Part shown: piece after piece, positions 23,994 through 36,100 of the stretch
Layout of the letters: each line of letters begins with the position of its first letter
Position numbering within the stretch: the stretch's first letter is position 1
Source: Deuterostichococcus epilithicus
Taxonomy: Eukaryota > Chlorophyta > Trebouxiophyceae > Prasiolales > Stichococcaceae
Reading direction: 5' to 3'
Assembly: GCA_033439295.1 (NCBI GenBank)
Contig: JAVTLE010000014.1
Span: 3,348,001 to 3,412,000 of the forward strand
DNA: 64,000 nucleotides
Translations under genes and position numbers: made by a program
The notes under the pieces: model-generated
Databases searched by the model: none
Seen by the model: the letters and a program-made list of their open reading frames with translations, nothing else
What the model was told of the DNA's origin: nothing

Positions 23994-26900
23994 TCACTGA
24001 GGCGAGGTTGCGGCGGGCTGCGGTTCCGCAGCGGCGGCGGCGCCCTCCTGAGCGGCGGCCGCCGCGAGCGCGGCCTCCAGGGCACCGGGCGCCGTCTTGT
24101 CCTTGGCTTTGAGCACCGCGTCGGGAACGTCCACTGTGTAGTTCATGGCCAGCCGGCCGCCATCGACGTAGATGGTCTGCCCCGTGATGTAGCTGGCGGC
24201 GTCGGACGCCAGGAATGCTGCCACCTGCCAGGACAGGAAAGCACCTGTGACCTCTGGACGGATGAACACAGCAATGCGATTAACTCTTTTGCTGCATCAG
24301 CAGGGAAACCACAGCAAGGTGCTAACTTCAGGTAAAACACGGAGAAGCACACTGTGCATGCGATCTGGCATCGCTGCAGGCGGGGACTCCGCTGCTGAGC
24401 CAGGATGCTGGGTGTGCAGCAGGCTTGCCTGGCCGACTTCCAGGGGGTCGCCGATGCGCATCATCGGCGTGCGGCTGAGGATGCGCTTCATGCCACTCTC
24501 GTCGTTGGCGACCGCCGCCAGCACGTCCGTCATGATGCTTCCTGGGCCGATGGCGTTGACTCGCACCCCATGCGGCGCCATCGCCAGCGCCATCGACCTG
24601 GATGTAACAATGCATAAAACTGCAGATGATCCTGCAAGGCATGCCAGGCAAGATCGCAAGGATGCTAGCATCCTCGCTGTTTTCTCAGGTCTGCAGCACC
24701 ACTAGCGGTCCAGCTCGTGGGCGCTTGTGCCGGAGGTAATCAAGCCGTCTGTCACACATGTTGCATGCGGACGATGCACTGCTGATTCGTCTCCAGATGG
24801 AGACATCATCCAGCGCACCTTGTGAGGTTGTCGATGCCGCCCTTGGAGGCGTTATAGCCGGCGATGGAGGGGATGGCGGTCACGCCATTGACAGAGGACA
24901 TGTTGATGATGACGCCGCCGCGGCCCTCCCGCACGCGGTTCTGCTCCATCATCTGCCGCCCCACCGCCTGCCCGCACTGCACGCACATGGCAGACGGCAC
25001 CCTGAGTGGCGCCACCCCGGATGGGCACTCGCATGAGATCACTGCAGTGCAATGCCAGCTGTTTCTGGTGCAACTCGACTGCTGATCCCTACGAGTATGC
25101 GCACCTGAGAACGGGGCGAGCGGCACGGCCATGGACCAACATTCAAGCATGCGCACCAGGAAGACACCCTTCAGGTTGACTCGGATGACCTCATCAAAGT
25201 CGCCCTCGGACATGTCCAGGAAGTCCGCCGCTCGCACGATGCCCGCATTGTTGACCAGGATGTCTACGCCATGGAACGTCTGCAGCGTCGCCGCCACCAG
25301 CGCTTCCACCTGTGCCACAACAACTGTTGACGGTCTTCAGAGGCTGGCAGAGCAAGGCGCCCTCCGCCAGTGTGCCTTTTTCTGTGGCAGCGCAGCACCT
25401 CCCGCCCAAACACCCTGGCCACCAGCGCTCAGGACCTGCTGCGGAACCTGAGCGACACAAGGCGTTCCAGGCGGGAATGAAGCGGCATCGGCATGCGAGG
25501 CAAGGGGTGATGGAGCTCTTGGATCCGGGGAGCAGCGCCCCCCGTGAGGCGCACAGCCACCGCCCGGAAGGGAATCATACAAAGCTCCCAGAACGGCGCG
25601 CCTCGTCCTTGGTGCCAACGTCGCAGCGGAAGGCGGAAGCGGCGACGCCCTCCAGCTGCAGCCGCTGCGCCGCCTGCTGCGCCGCCACCTCGTCGATGTC
25701 CGCAATGACCACCTGCGCGCCCTCGTGCCCCAGGCACGCCGCGCACGCGTAGCCGATGCCCTTTGCGCCGCCTGCACAGCGCAGTGGAAGTGAGCTGGCG
25801 CAACACTTGGGGTCTGCCGCCATGCTGCACACTGGCAGGCACGGCTTCTGCACAGACATGCGCGTGCGTGCATCGTGCGTGGTGCCATCGACGGCAGGGA
25901 GACGCCTGCTGTTCCTTCAGCAGGGCAGCCAGCGGGCGGTGGCGCACCCGTCACGATGGCGACCTTGTTGGTCAGGCGCTGCGCCATGCCGGACACGATG
26001 GTGACCTTGCGCAACTGCTTGTCCATCTCCGCCATGAGCGACCGGTGCTGCTTGTTCTTCATGTGGTGATCTACCAGCGCGCTGCGCTTGCCCTTCCTGC
26101 GATGAGGAGGAGTGCGGTGAGGAAGAGGCTGCAGTTGACCGCAAGTTGTCCTGTCGCATGCGTATGCCTGCTCGGTGGCTGAACTCAATCCATGCATGGT
26201 CTAAGTGTGCATCGTAGCGTGCCAGGCTCTGCCAAATCTGAAGGCATGCGTGCATGCGCAGGCAGCACGGCGTACTGGTAGCCGTCGCCGGTGAAGTTGT
26301 TGTTCTTGCCGTGCCGCACGCACAGCTTGCAGATAACGGTGCCGTGGTTGCCGCTGGCGTCGCCCTCCTCCACCAGCGGCCAGAAGGTCCCTGCATGGCA
26401 AATACCCAGGCATGATAATGACCGCATCGCCTCCAGGCAATAGGCCGACCGATACCCGCTTCCAGACGCGCTCGATCTTCTCGATCATCAGCCCGAAAAC
26501 GTGGTGTAACCAAGCTCTCTTGCGATGTCACAGATTCGTCTCGGATGGAAAGTCGACAGCAGGTAAGGCGCCGCATGGTGGCGTCCATGTTGCAATGCTG
26601 TCATGCCGCTCACCATCAGGCAGCTTGAAGCTGTCCTCATTCTCCCACTTTTTCTTTGCGAACTCGAAGTAGAGGCCCTTGCGCGGCTTTTTCTCGTCGC
26701 CCTCGGCCGTGCTGCTGCCCTTGCGCTTGGTGCCCGTTAGTGGCGCCCCGCCGGAGCTTTCCCCTACAGGCAGCTCACCATTCATGATGCCAGCCTTTTC
26801 AGACAGGCTCAAGGCATCGCACTTGACGCATTGCATGGCCGACAAATTACTACCGGATGCACAGTGATGATGTCGCGAATCGGTCGCTGAGCACAGGCAA

Positions 26901-27306
26901 TGTCGAAATTAGCGTTGGCGCACAGACAATGCTTCACAGACATGCACTCATCAAATGCGTGGGTAACCTGTCTCAGACACACGGAAGAATAGAATGGGAT
27001 GCAGGTCGTTGAATGTGCGTGAAGCGAGCGTGTCCCAGAGGCTGCTTCCGAGACAACACTCGGCCAGCGAGCAAGGCGCTGATTTTGATCTGCCAAATGC
27101 ACCAATGGCAGCAGCGATCCTTTGTCAAGGTGCAAGCTGCAGCAGTTGACATAGAGCTGCTGATCACGGACTGCACGCTGCAGCTCGCGCGCCCAGAGAG
27201 CACGTCGAGATGGGATCACACCTGCAGCCGAGGGTGCAGGGGTTCCTACGGAGGTAGCCGCGGGCGTGGTCTGCTCCACTGCCGGCTCGGCAGGGCTGGT
27301 ATCCAT
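23994..27306 (-). CDS. Fusion protein: C2H2/BED-like zinc finger plus classical short-chain dehydrogenase/reductase
   Basis: The N-terminal part is Lys/Ser-rich (GTKRKGSSTAEGDEKKPRKG). Then comes a zinc-finger-like module: VICKLC, then GYQKGKRSALVDHHMKNKQH, a C-x2-C ... H-x5-H pattern like BED/hAT-type fingers. The same exon runs without a stop into MAQRLTNKVAIVTG, the start of an SDR. The Rossmann TGGAKGIG motif is split by an intron ending at 25772. NNAG follows, then INMSSVNG, the YNASK catalytic pair and SYITGQTIYVDGGR. An Ala-rich tail ends at 23994. Exons 24597-24429 and 24224-23994 are joined by a GC-AG intron (CAG then GCAAGC), and 25771-25602 probably also ends at a GC donor. The start is uncertain: ATG 27306 gives an Ala/Pro-rich first exon ending at a CAG/GTGTGA donor that joins in phase near 26770. 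ATG 26785 is the alternative. Substrate unknown. Confidence 0.82.
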
Positions 27307-27910
27307 GCTGTTGAACCCTCTGTCTGGCCGCAGATCCTGCGCGCGCCTGGTACTCCGCCGTCCCTCCGCCGAGCTGCTCCGCCGTCGAAAACAGTGGTGT
27401 GAGGCAAAGCGGGTGCTGCAGCGCTTCGCGACCGGCCCTGCGCTGCGCGGACACTGCTCAGGCCGGCAGCGGCTGGTGGCGTCTGGCAGGAGGAGCGACT
27501 TGAGGCGGGTATGCTGTGGCATTCCAAAGGTGACGACACCCCATCATCGACCCGCGGCTGCGCCGGAACTACATCGTGTCGAAACCGAAATGCAGTCCCC
27601 ACGCAGAATCACCAAACGCTGACCAAGCGCCCTCGTTGGCACAGCGTCACACCATTGCACAGCCCGTCACTACTGAAAACCTGGTCTACCAACCAAAATT
27701 AGCGTGTGCGTCTGGAAAGAGCACCTTTGCGCACCGTCTCTTCGTGTTGAGGCGCTGGACCGCACCCTGCTACTCTCAGTGTACAACCCGGTACTCCGGA
27801 ACCTCCCTCGACCAACATAACTATTTTTGCACACGCCGCAGTGAGGTGCATTGCTGGATTCTTCGATCGATCGGCATCGAGGATTTGCCGGCAACATTCA
27901 AGGGCGCATC
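27307..27910. other. Divergent intergenic/promoter region
   Basis: Region between the zinc finger-SDR gene (-) and the lipase gene (+), expected to hold both promoters. Reading frames here have no family similarity that I recognise. Confidence 0.45.
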
Positions 27911-29764
27911 ATGTCTTCAGACGAATTTCGCACTGCATGGCCAGCAACCCCAAAATCGCTCTTTGCAAGCGAGCCGATCGAGAACCAGCTCGGCGCCTCA
28001 GGCAAAGCGTCAACCTTCCTGAACGCCCAAGGCCTGCGCCTGGCCTCGTACTTTTGGCCCGCTGCCAAGCCAAAGGCAGTGATCATGCTGCTGCACGGCA
28101 ATGGCGCATACGTCATGGAGTTTCTGGCCACGCAGGTGACCAACCGCTGCGTTTTCCGCTCGCTGTTGTTGCCGCTGCCGCTGCTGATCATGCCCGACGC
28201 GTGTACGCTGTTTGCTGTGGGCTCTGGCGCATGCCAGCACGGCACCCAGCTGTAGCCATGTGTTTGCGATTCATAAACCTAACGTGCAGGGCCCCGCCAA
28301 GCCGTTGGTGTACAGCGGCTCCTGGGTCGAGAAGCTCAACGAGGCGGGCGTCTCGGTGGCGGGCTTCGACATGCAGGGCTGCGGCTTCTCAGAGGGCCTC
28401 CGGGGCCTGCGCAGCTTCTTCGAGAGTTTTGAGGACATCATCGCGGACGCGATTCAATTCCGAAGGTGGGAAAGGGCAGAGGCAACTGATGCCACAGGGC
28501 TTGCTTGCCCTGTGTCGGCAGCGCCTGCTGCCTGACGGCCACTCTGCATGATGCACTTCCGCTGACACCAAGCAAGGCGGCACATGTCCATCTGCACAGG
28601 TTGATCCCGGAGACGAAAGTGCCTGGCTTCAGCGGGCTGCCCGTGTTTCTGACGGGTATCTCACTAGGCGGCTGTCTGACCATCAACGTCATGCGGCGGA
28701 ACGTGCGTCTCATACACGCTCATGCGATTCATTCACGGCTGGCCCACTTCCTGCTCCTGACAGCGTGTAGCCACGCTCTGCGCTCCTTTGCACTGTCCCG
28801 AGCATTGCAAGGCATTTCAACGGCTGTGGACCGAATGCGTGCAGGCGGAGCTGTTCCGTGGCGCGGTGATGCTGGCGCCCATGGTGTCTCTGGAGAAGGT
28901 CTCACGCGCGGGCCTCAACCCTTACCTCCTGTGAGGCGGCCCTCCTTCTGGACCGTCGCAGTCTCACACAAGCGATTGTGCCGGCAGTAGCTGCTTTCCA
29001 CTCTCCAGAGCAGCACCTGAAGCCGACAGCTGACCTGCCGACTACGCGTATGCCGCAGGCCGTTCTCAAAGCTCGTCAGCTGGGCGTTCCCGGCGTGGCA
29101 GGTCGCCAAGGTGCACAGGAACCCGCTGTACCCGGAGCTGCAGCAGGAATGGGATGAGGACCCTCTCAACTTCCAGGGCAACACGCGGGCGCGCTCCGCA
29201 GCAGGTGGGCTGCAGCAGATCAGTATTGCAACATCAACAAGTTGGCGGTGATATTCATATAAATGTTTCACCAACAGTGTGTGCCGTCTGTGGATGCTGC
29301 CGTCTGCTGTGGACTGTGATGGAATCGAGCAAGGCGGAAGCCTGATGTCAGAGGCTCATGTGTTGTGACTTGCAGAGTACTTGCGGGTGACGCGGGAGGT
29401 GCTGCCATATCTGGGTGAGCTCAAGTTCCCCTGGATCTGCTTCCACGGCGAGGACGACACGCTGTGCGACCCCGACGGCTCGAAGCAGCTGCTGGACGCC
29501 TCCCAGGTGAGGAGGCGCAGCAATGGTTACTCAGCAGTCACGCCTGCCCACGCGCTGCTCCTGCGATAGTCTGCAAGCGCGCTGCGGCATGCAGCAGCTT
29601 CAACATGAATGGGTTCAACCTCAACTGACAGGACTTGTCGTGCTTTGCAGTCGGAGGACAAGGAGCTGGTCACGCTGCCAAAGATGTGGCACGTGCTGAT
29701 CAAGGAGCCGGGCAATGACAAGATCATCGCCAGGATAACAGAATGGGTGCTGGCACGCGCTTGA
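27911..29764 (+). CDS. Monoacylglycerol lipase-like alpha/beta hydrolase (serine aminopeptidase S33 family)
   Basis: Likely hydrolyses monoacylglycerols or related acyl esters. Seven exons close in frame: 27911-28135, 28290-28465, 28600-28702, 28845-28930, 29059-29204, 29376-29506 and 29651-29764, giving 326 residues. The oxyanion-region motif is MLLHGNGAY. The strand-turn GFDMQGCGFSEG matches the family GxDxxGxGxS. The nucleophile elbow is GISLGG, with the catalytic serine. The acid is in CFHGEDDTLCDPDGSKQL and the histidine in MWHVLIKEPG. AVMLAPMV follows the elbow, as in plant MAGL/caffeoyl-shikimate-esterase-like proteins. The start at 27911 is the first ATG giving a normal-length N-terminus, with no signal peptide. 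Exact substrate unknown. All introns are short GT-AG. Confidence 0.9.
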
Positions 29765-30131
29765 CCGTGAAGCGCTGGTTTGTGGAGAGCCCTTGACCGG
29801 ACAAAAGGTGGTTTGCCACAATTTGAAAGACGGCTCAACATCACGCTGCAGTGTTTCAATTCATTGTCCTCTGCGCTTACCTCCCTTGTAGTGGTAGGTA
29901 ATTTTGGTCCGCTCACTTGGTATTCAGCTGTCTGATTTGAATACAACCTAGGTTGTACTATAGAGCGCTCTACATCGTTGCAAGCCAATGTGACTGCAAC
30001 CGATGTGACTGTTCCAGCAAACAAAATTGGTTCGATCTGAGCCGAGGCGAGGCTCCCGGTAGCAAGCCCTAATCTGATTTGCAAGTGGAGTCAGCAGGCA
30101 TCTGTTCGACGCAGCAAGGCCGGCCCGCTGC
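29765..30131. other. Convergent intergenic region
   Basis: Relatively AT-rich space between the lipase stop (+) and the cytochrome b5 reductase stop (-). No supported exon. Confidence 0.5.
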
Positions 30132-32978
30132 TCAGAACTTGTACACCTGCAGAAGGCAGATCGAGGCAGGAATTTGTGCATGATCCTCCGCGACAAGGTC
30201 GTCCTGCACCACTACAGGGTGTGCGGAACAACAGCGGCAATTCACCTGGTCCTCGTTGTAACCCATCTTCTTCAGCAAACCATCCAGTGGGCCCTGCGAA
30301 CGCCAAAATCAATGCTTGTCAAATACTGCAGTGGACAACTCTTGAGCATCGATGACTGGTTCGGCTGCACAACAGGCTTCACCTGCGACTTGTCCTTGGC
30401 CTTGTCTCCAGACATGGCCTGCGGAGCAGGCCCGCATGTGCCATCAGTGCCCAGTCTGCAGCAAACATGCACCTCTACATATAATCGGTGTGTCGGCAGA
30501 TGCACTCAGTAGGCGAGCTTCCTGTCGCCCTTTGAAGTCTCACCTTCATCCTGCAAAGCAGCACACAGAATGAATCAGCTAATCAGGATACAGGTTTAGA
30601 TACAGTACAGTGCCCAAGCACTTCGAAGCGGCACATGCAATTAATCATGCAGCTTCTGTACTGTGACAGACGGTTTTTTGACATTTTTCAAGCCCGATGC
30701 TGTGGCACGCAGGCTCACATGGGCGGTGGACCGCAGACGAGGATCCAGTTGCCCTCCGCAGGAGGCGGCAGGTGCTCTTTCACCACCTGCGTGTTGCAAG
30801 TGCTTCTTGACCCACAGATCGGCCTGCCACAGGTTTTGGAGCCGGCCATGTAGGTTGCGAATGCTTCCAGCATGTCCCTTAGCTGACAAGATTGACTGGA
30901 TGCACCTTAAATCCGGCACGCGCCTTGTTGGCACGAGTCAAGCCACGCATTGTCCTCCTACCTGATCTCTGCCAAGGTGTAGCAGTGCCAGAGCTCTGGG
31001 GAAACGGCTTCCCCCAGTTCCCCGCTGCCATGCGGCAGGTTCAGCAACCGGGACAAATGCTAACCCACATCCCATATCATGTGTGTCTGGTTTGCGGCAG
31101 TCACCTGCTCATTCACATAGCCAATGCCGCCCTCCTTGCCCCAGGCATCCTTGTTCTTCGGCTTGTCTAGCATGTAGTGGATCTGCAGGACACAGGGACA
31201 CAGTGTCTCAAAATCGCCTGTCCACAGCGCTCTTCTCGCGGCACGCAGCGCCGCAGGCATCGGAGCGACAGTGATGTCCGACGCGCATGTCGAAGCCCGA
31301 ACGAGCGACAAGGAATCAAAGTTCCAGTTCCTATAAAAGCCGCATCGCCGGGACAGGCGCTTGCCTTGAAGTTTGCATGCTGCTTTGCCATTTTGTCCAG
31401 CTCGTCCTTGAGGATGATGTCATCCTCGGACTGATTGGCAAAAACGAGCGACACCTGTGCAATACAGCACCAAAATGCACTCAGACGCTGTTGCGGCATT
31501 TCACCAGGCTTGCAAAGCAGCATGCCGCCACAGCGGCACTGCTGGCAAGGCACTACTTCGACGGCAAGCCGTCGCACCTGAGTCTTATCGTCGCTGTTGG
31601 AAAGAATTTGGCTCGCCACCTGCATCATCGGCGTCAGCCCGGACCCGCCGGCGATCATGCCTGCATGGCAGCTGCATTGCTCAGGTTTCCGGCAGGCAGG
31701 GTTGCAGGCTGGGTCGTGGTGCCATCGATACAGCTTGAGGAGCCTACGCATTGCTCACCAATGTTCTTCTTCATGTTGGGCTTGTAGGGAAACTTCGGAA
31801 TAGGCCCCTTCAGGTCTAGCGTGTCGCCCACCTGGCCAGGTTGCATGGCCAGGCTCAGGCTGCGCACTGAAGTTCGGTTGGAATGCACAGGCACCTCAAT
31901 GTCACTCCCAAGCCATAATAGTGTGCAACATGATGCGATATTCATCTCGCCTTCAGCTCGCCGATGTGCTTGCTCATCTTGCCAGTCGGATATTCCTTGA
32001 CCACCAGGTCAAAATATCCCACTGGCTCAGGCGTCTCGGGTGTAGTGACTGGCGTGTAAGGCCGGATGACCTGCTTCCGCGAACCGTCCTCGTTCTCTGA
32101 GCCGATCGGAGCCCTGAATCATGAGGAAAAAGTGCTTCTGCTGAAACACCAAGTGGTCATGGCAGTGTTGAGTGAAGCAAGAGATGCCATCAGGTCAGTT
32201 GTGCTGCATTGTGCCGCCCCGCGCACAAGCTGCCATGCAGGTCATTCGTGCTGCATTCGTGCTGCCCCGCCCAGTGACATGTGGTTCTCGATGTCACGCA
32301 AATGGATACCTGGTCACGAAGCAGGCGGCCTGCACATTTTGGGAACGCTTTCGTTGCTTTCAGACACTGTGCGAGACAACTGGTTTGCACATGTCGCCAT
32401 TCTGTAGCAGTCAACTCACGCAGAGTTTTGCGAGACAGCTGGCCGGTAGCGCACCACTGGCAGGCCCAGTGGGGTGTCCTCGGTGGGTAGCGAGAAACGC
32501 AGCCACTTGGTTGCGATGCCTGTGAGCAGGAGGATCGTGTATGTCAATGCTGTCGCGGCGGCATGCAGCATGCATCCGGCGGCAATCGGCAGTCTCTCAA
32601 GGCGTTCTGACCTGTGGCATCGTTCTTTGCCAGCTGCTTGGTGTCCAACACCTTAAAGCTGCGCCACTCGTCCGGGCTTAGCGCCTGAGCCGGCTTTGCC
32701 TCCTCTGCATGCGCCGTGGCAGTCCAGCCCTACATGACAGCCGTTCGGAGGAGCTTTCAAACAAACAATCGGCGAGCGGAGAACACATGTGAAACTTTGC
32801 CCTGATCTGATCTGGACTAAATGAGCCTTCAGAAAGGCCATTTGCTGCACAGGGTGCGCTGCTTGCAAGGCTGCACCATTGGCTGGGTCGAGAGTGCGGC
32901 AGCGCCCAGACCCATAACGGAGGCTGCAGCTGCGCCGAGAAATCCTCGTCGCGGCAAAGCCAATAGGCGAGACGCCAT
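30132..32978 (-). CDS. CBR1: NADH-cytochrome b5 reductase
   Basis: FAD enzyme that passes electrons from NADH to cytochrome b5, for lipid desaturation and other membrane redox. Exon 1 starts at ATG 32978 with a hydrophobic N-terminus (MASRLLALPRRGFLGAAAAS then VMGLGAAAL), a likely membrane anchor or mitochondrial signal. Then come DEWRSFKVLDTKQLAKND, LGLPVVRYR and the FAD motif VIRPYTPVT. The lid strand follows (FDLVVKEYPTGKMSKHIGEL), then DLKGPIPKFPY and the NADH-binding AGMIAGGSGLTPMMQVA. FANQSEDDIILKDELD, HYMLDKPKNKDAWGKEGGIG and the WILVCGPPPM motif come next. The end is LLKKMGYNEDQVYKF, with the terminal Phe of the family, at 30132. A Lys-rich insert (MSGDKAKDKSQ) precedes the last helix. 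RRGFLG resembles a twin-arginine motif, but a eukaryotic anchor is the simpler reading. Confidence 0.92.
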
Positions 32979-33188
32979 GGTGATATATTGTCACTCGGTC
33001 CGAGAGTTGGAGACTTGTGTTCGCTACAGCTCAGTGCACTGTCGATCGGATGTTTGCTGTTCGCTTAGGATGCTTCGATCACTCGATTGCAACTCTGACC
33101 AGCTGTTGTTCCGCAGATTACGCGCGTTGCGCCCGTTTGTCGCACCCTGGCTTCCTGGCAGGCTCCCTAAACCCTTGCAGAGAGCTCC

Positions 33189-36100
33189 TCATGCAACCGA
33201 CTGTCGCCGATCCGACAGGACAGAACGATGCTTCGTCGCCTTGGCACCGCCCTGGGCCTTTGCTGGAGGAGTCGCCATGTTCCTGTCTGCGTCACTGCGG
33301 GCTGCCAGCGGCGTGCGGCGCCCTGCCGCACCAGACGCTGCCGGGCTCTGCTTGGACGCGCCTGTACCAACAGCGACACGGCTTTGGTGTCCACAGTTGT
33401 GGTGTGTGAGAGCTGCTGCTCCGCACACGCACGGCCACGCCCTCCCACGAACCTCAAAGCACCTTCAATCCAGAATTTGCAGATGGACTGACCCGGGGAC
33501 GAGTCGGCGGCAGTCCTGCGCACGGGGGTCGCATCGGCGGCAGCCCTGCGGCCTGGCGGGGAGTCGGCCCCTTTCTGGGCGGGCCCCAGCTGCACCTGGG
33601 CGGCGCGCGACGCGAAGTGCAGGCTGGACAGCGTCTCAGATACCGAGGCCGGCTCAGGCGCCAGGTTGCAGACCAAGAGCGCCTTTGAACTCATTGCGCT
33701 GCAAAGCGCATCCTGCAGCACCTGCGAACCCCGCAAAAAAACTGTGATTGAAGCCCAATCAGAGGGCCACTGCCTCAGAAGCTGCATCTTGAATGTCGGG
33801 TGCTCACACCGGAGCTGGTGCACACCCTGCAGCGCCTACCGCGCACCTGCGTGAGCTTCGAGTTGCGGTAGGGGATGTGGCTGGCGCCCTGCTGCAGCGC
33901 GGAGATGACGTCGCCGAGCGCCGAGAGCGAGCGGTTTATGCTCTGCGCCTCCTTCAGCTGCTGCCCTGCTGCCTCCGACTTGGCCACCCGCTCCGAGCCT
34001 GGAGCGTCAGAATCGGGGTCGACATCTCGAGGATATACTGCTTCCGAAACGTCTCTCGTCTCTGTGGCAACACATGCACAGCCGTGCCCTGGAGCAGCCG
34101 GTGGGTTCACCGTCAACATGCAGGCGGGCATGAAGCAGCGTCACAGCTGCAGCGCGATCGCCGATCTGCGGCGCCCGGCGATGCCGCAGATCGGCTTTTA
34201 GTGGTGGGGAAGCAGCACCTGCAAGGTCGACGAGGTGTAGCACGCTGGGCGCGCCGTCGCCGGGCGGCTGCAGCCTGACGGACAGCATGCTGTGGCTGCG
34301 GCTGCTGTGCTCGTTCATGACGGTTGCTGCTGTTGTCCTGTTGCGACGCGCCTCCTACAAGGTCAAGCCGCCAACATTGCTGCTGCTATTTCCTCGTCAG
34401 CCGTGACAGGGGAAAGTGGGATTGATAGAGACGCCAGATGGCTTGCAGGAAGGAGGCAGGGCACCTTCAGCACCACGTTGATGTCGTCCGCGCTCTGCAC
34501 ATCACGCCATGTCAGGCCCGGTATGCGGTCCATGCCTGCACGCACGTCAAGCAATCACCGTCACTGCAATGACTGTGCCTCAGGGCAAACAACGGCAAAC
34601 GACAATACCTCAGGAGGGGTCTCAACACCTGCGATTTTGCTGCACAATGCTCGGCTACATGCAGCCTGAAGAAAATTTGCATCCCCAGCCGCTGCATTGG
34701 TTGCGCGCCTGGGGCGAGCTGGCCGGCGCCAAGGCCAGACACCTCCAGGGGCGGCGCGTCTTTCGCGCCCGCCAGCAGGTCGCGGATGGTGTCCAGATAC
34801 ACCTCCAAAACGGCGACGCTCAGCATGACCCTGTGCCCAGGCGCCTCCGCTGCCGTCAGCTCGAAGAGCGTCTGGACTGCCCTGCGGTTGATTCCTGCGA
34901 GCCAGGATGCACTGTGGCTGCACGCTGGTCCGGCATCACATTCCGACAGCAGCGGTGTCACGACCAGCAGCCTGACATGAACGCAAGCGGGCAGGGCTGC
35001 GAAAACCTGCAAAAACCCAGCATTTGACGCAGCTCTGGCAGAGGGCAGGCACGTATCTGACAGCCCCTGGAAACGTAGGTTGTCCTATCAGGACGGAGAA
35101 ACTCTCACCAGGCAGCGCCTCTGGGCCGTCCATGGTGAATGTCTTGCCGCTGCCGGTCTGCCCATAGGCAAAGATGCAGGCGTTGAAGCCGTCCAGGCAT
35201 GACCGCACCATCGGCTGCACCTCCTCAAACACCTCCTCCTGCAGTTCATTACAGGGCTTGCATTGCATAATGACCTTCCTTGTGTCGTCAGGACGGTTGC
35301 TCGAGCTCGATGCGTTAGAGGCTGAATCATGAGAGGCACACCAAAAGCCACAAGTGCGCCTCCCTGTTCCTCTAGTGAGGGATTTGGGCAGAGCATGTTG
35401 AGTGCGCAAACCTGCGTGCCAGGGGCAAAGACGGCAGGGAACTCGAAGCACTGGGGGCGCTTCTCCGGCTGGCGCACGACCAGCTCGCCGGGCAGCGGGC
35501 AGTCCACCGTGGACGCCTCCGTGCCGGCGGACGGGCGCACACGGCACAGCACCCGGATGTTGCCTCGCAGCTGCTGCAGCTGCTCGTGCACCTGCAAGTA
35601 GAGGGATTCCCGTGACAGACTGAATCAGTGCCACTGGCAGGAAAGCGCCAGTGAGCTGCGAACGTGACCCATGCAACATGAGCACCTGCTCCTCCCACGT
35701 GTAGGGCCGGAAAGCGTGAATTGCATGGCAGCGGCGAGCAACGGCAGCAGCGGAGGCCTGCAAGCAGCAGTGCATCACCATCAGGCATGCATGCAGCAGT
35801 GGTATGCCCCGTAGTCACCTGGCGCCGCTCCTGGCGTTCTGCCAGGAACTTGCTCTCGAGTTCAGCCGCCGCAGCCTGGGCAACCGCCAGCTCGGCCTCC
35901 GAGCTGTCAGCCTGCTTCCGCGCCTCCGCCAGGTTTCGCTCCAGGCAGTGCTTCTCTGCCTGTTGACGAGCATGCAATGTTGAGAACCTGGCGTTGCTCA
36001 AACAAGCCATGTTAAAACGAGGGGCATTCCTCTTCTTCTTGTACCCAATGCTCAGCCGCAGCTTGACATCGTGGTCAATCGCTGCAGTTGCTTCATCCAA

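Noticed and set aside
26836-26845. Cys-rich N-terminus of the SDR fusion read from about 26845
   Set aside because: The codon at 26845 is TTG. A better model splices an exon starting at ATG 27306 to GESSGGAP in phase.
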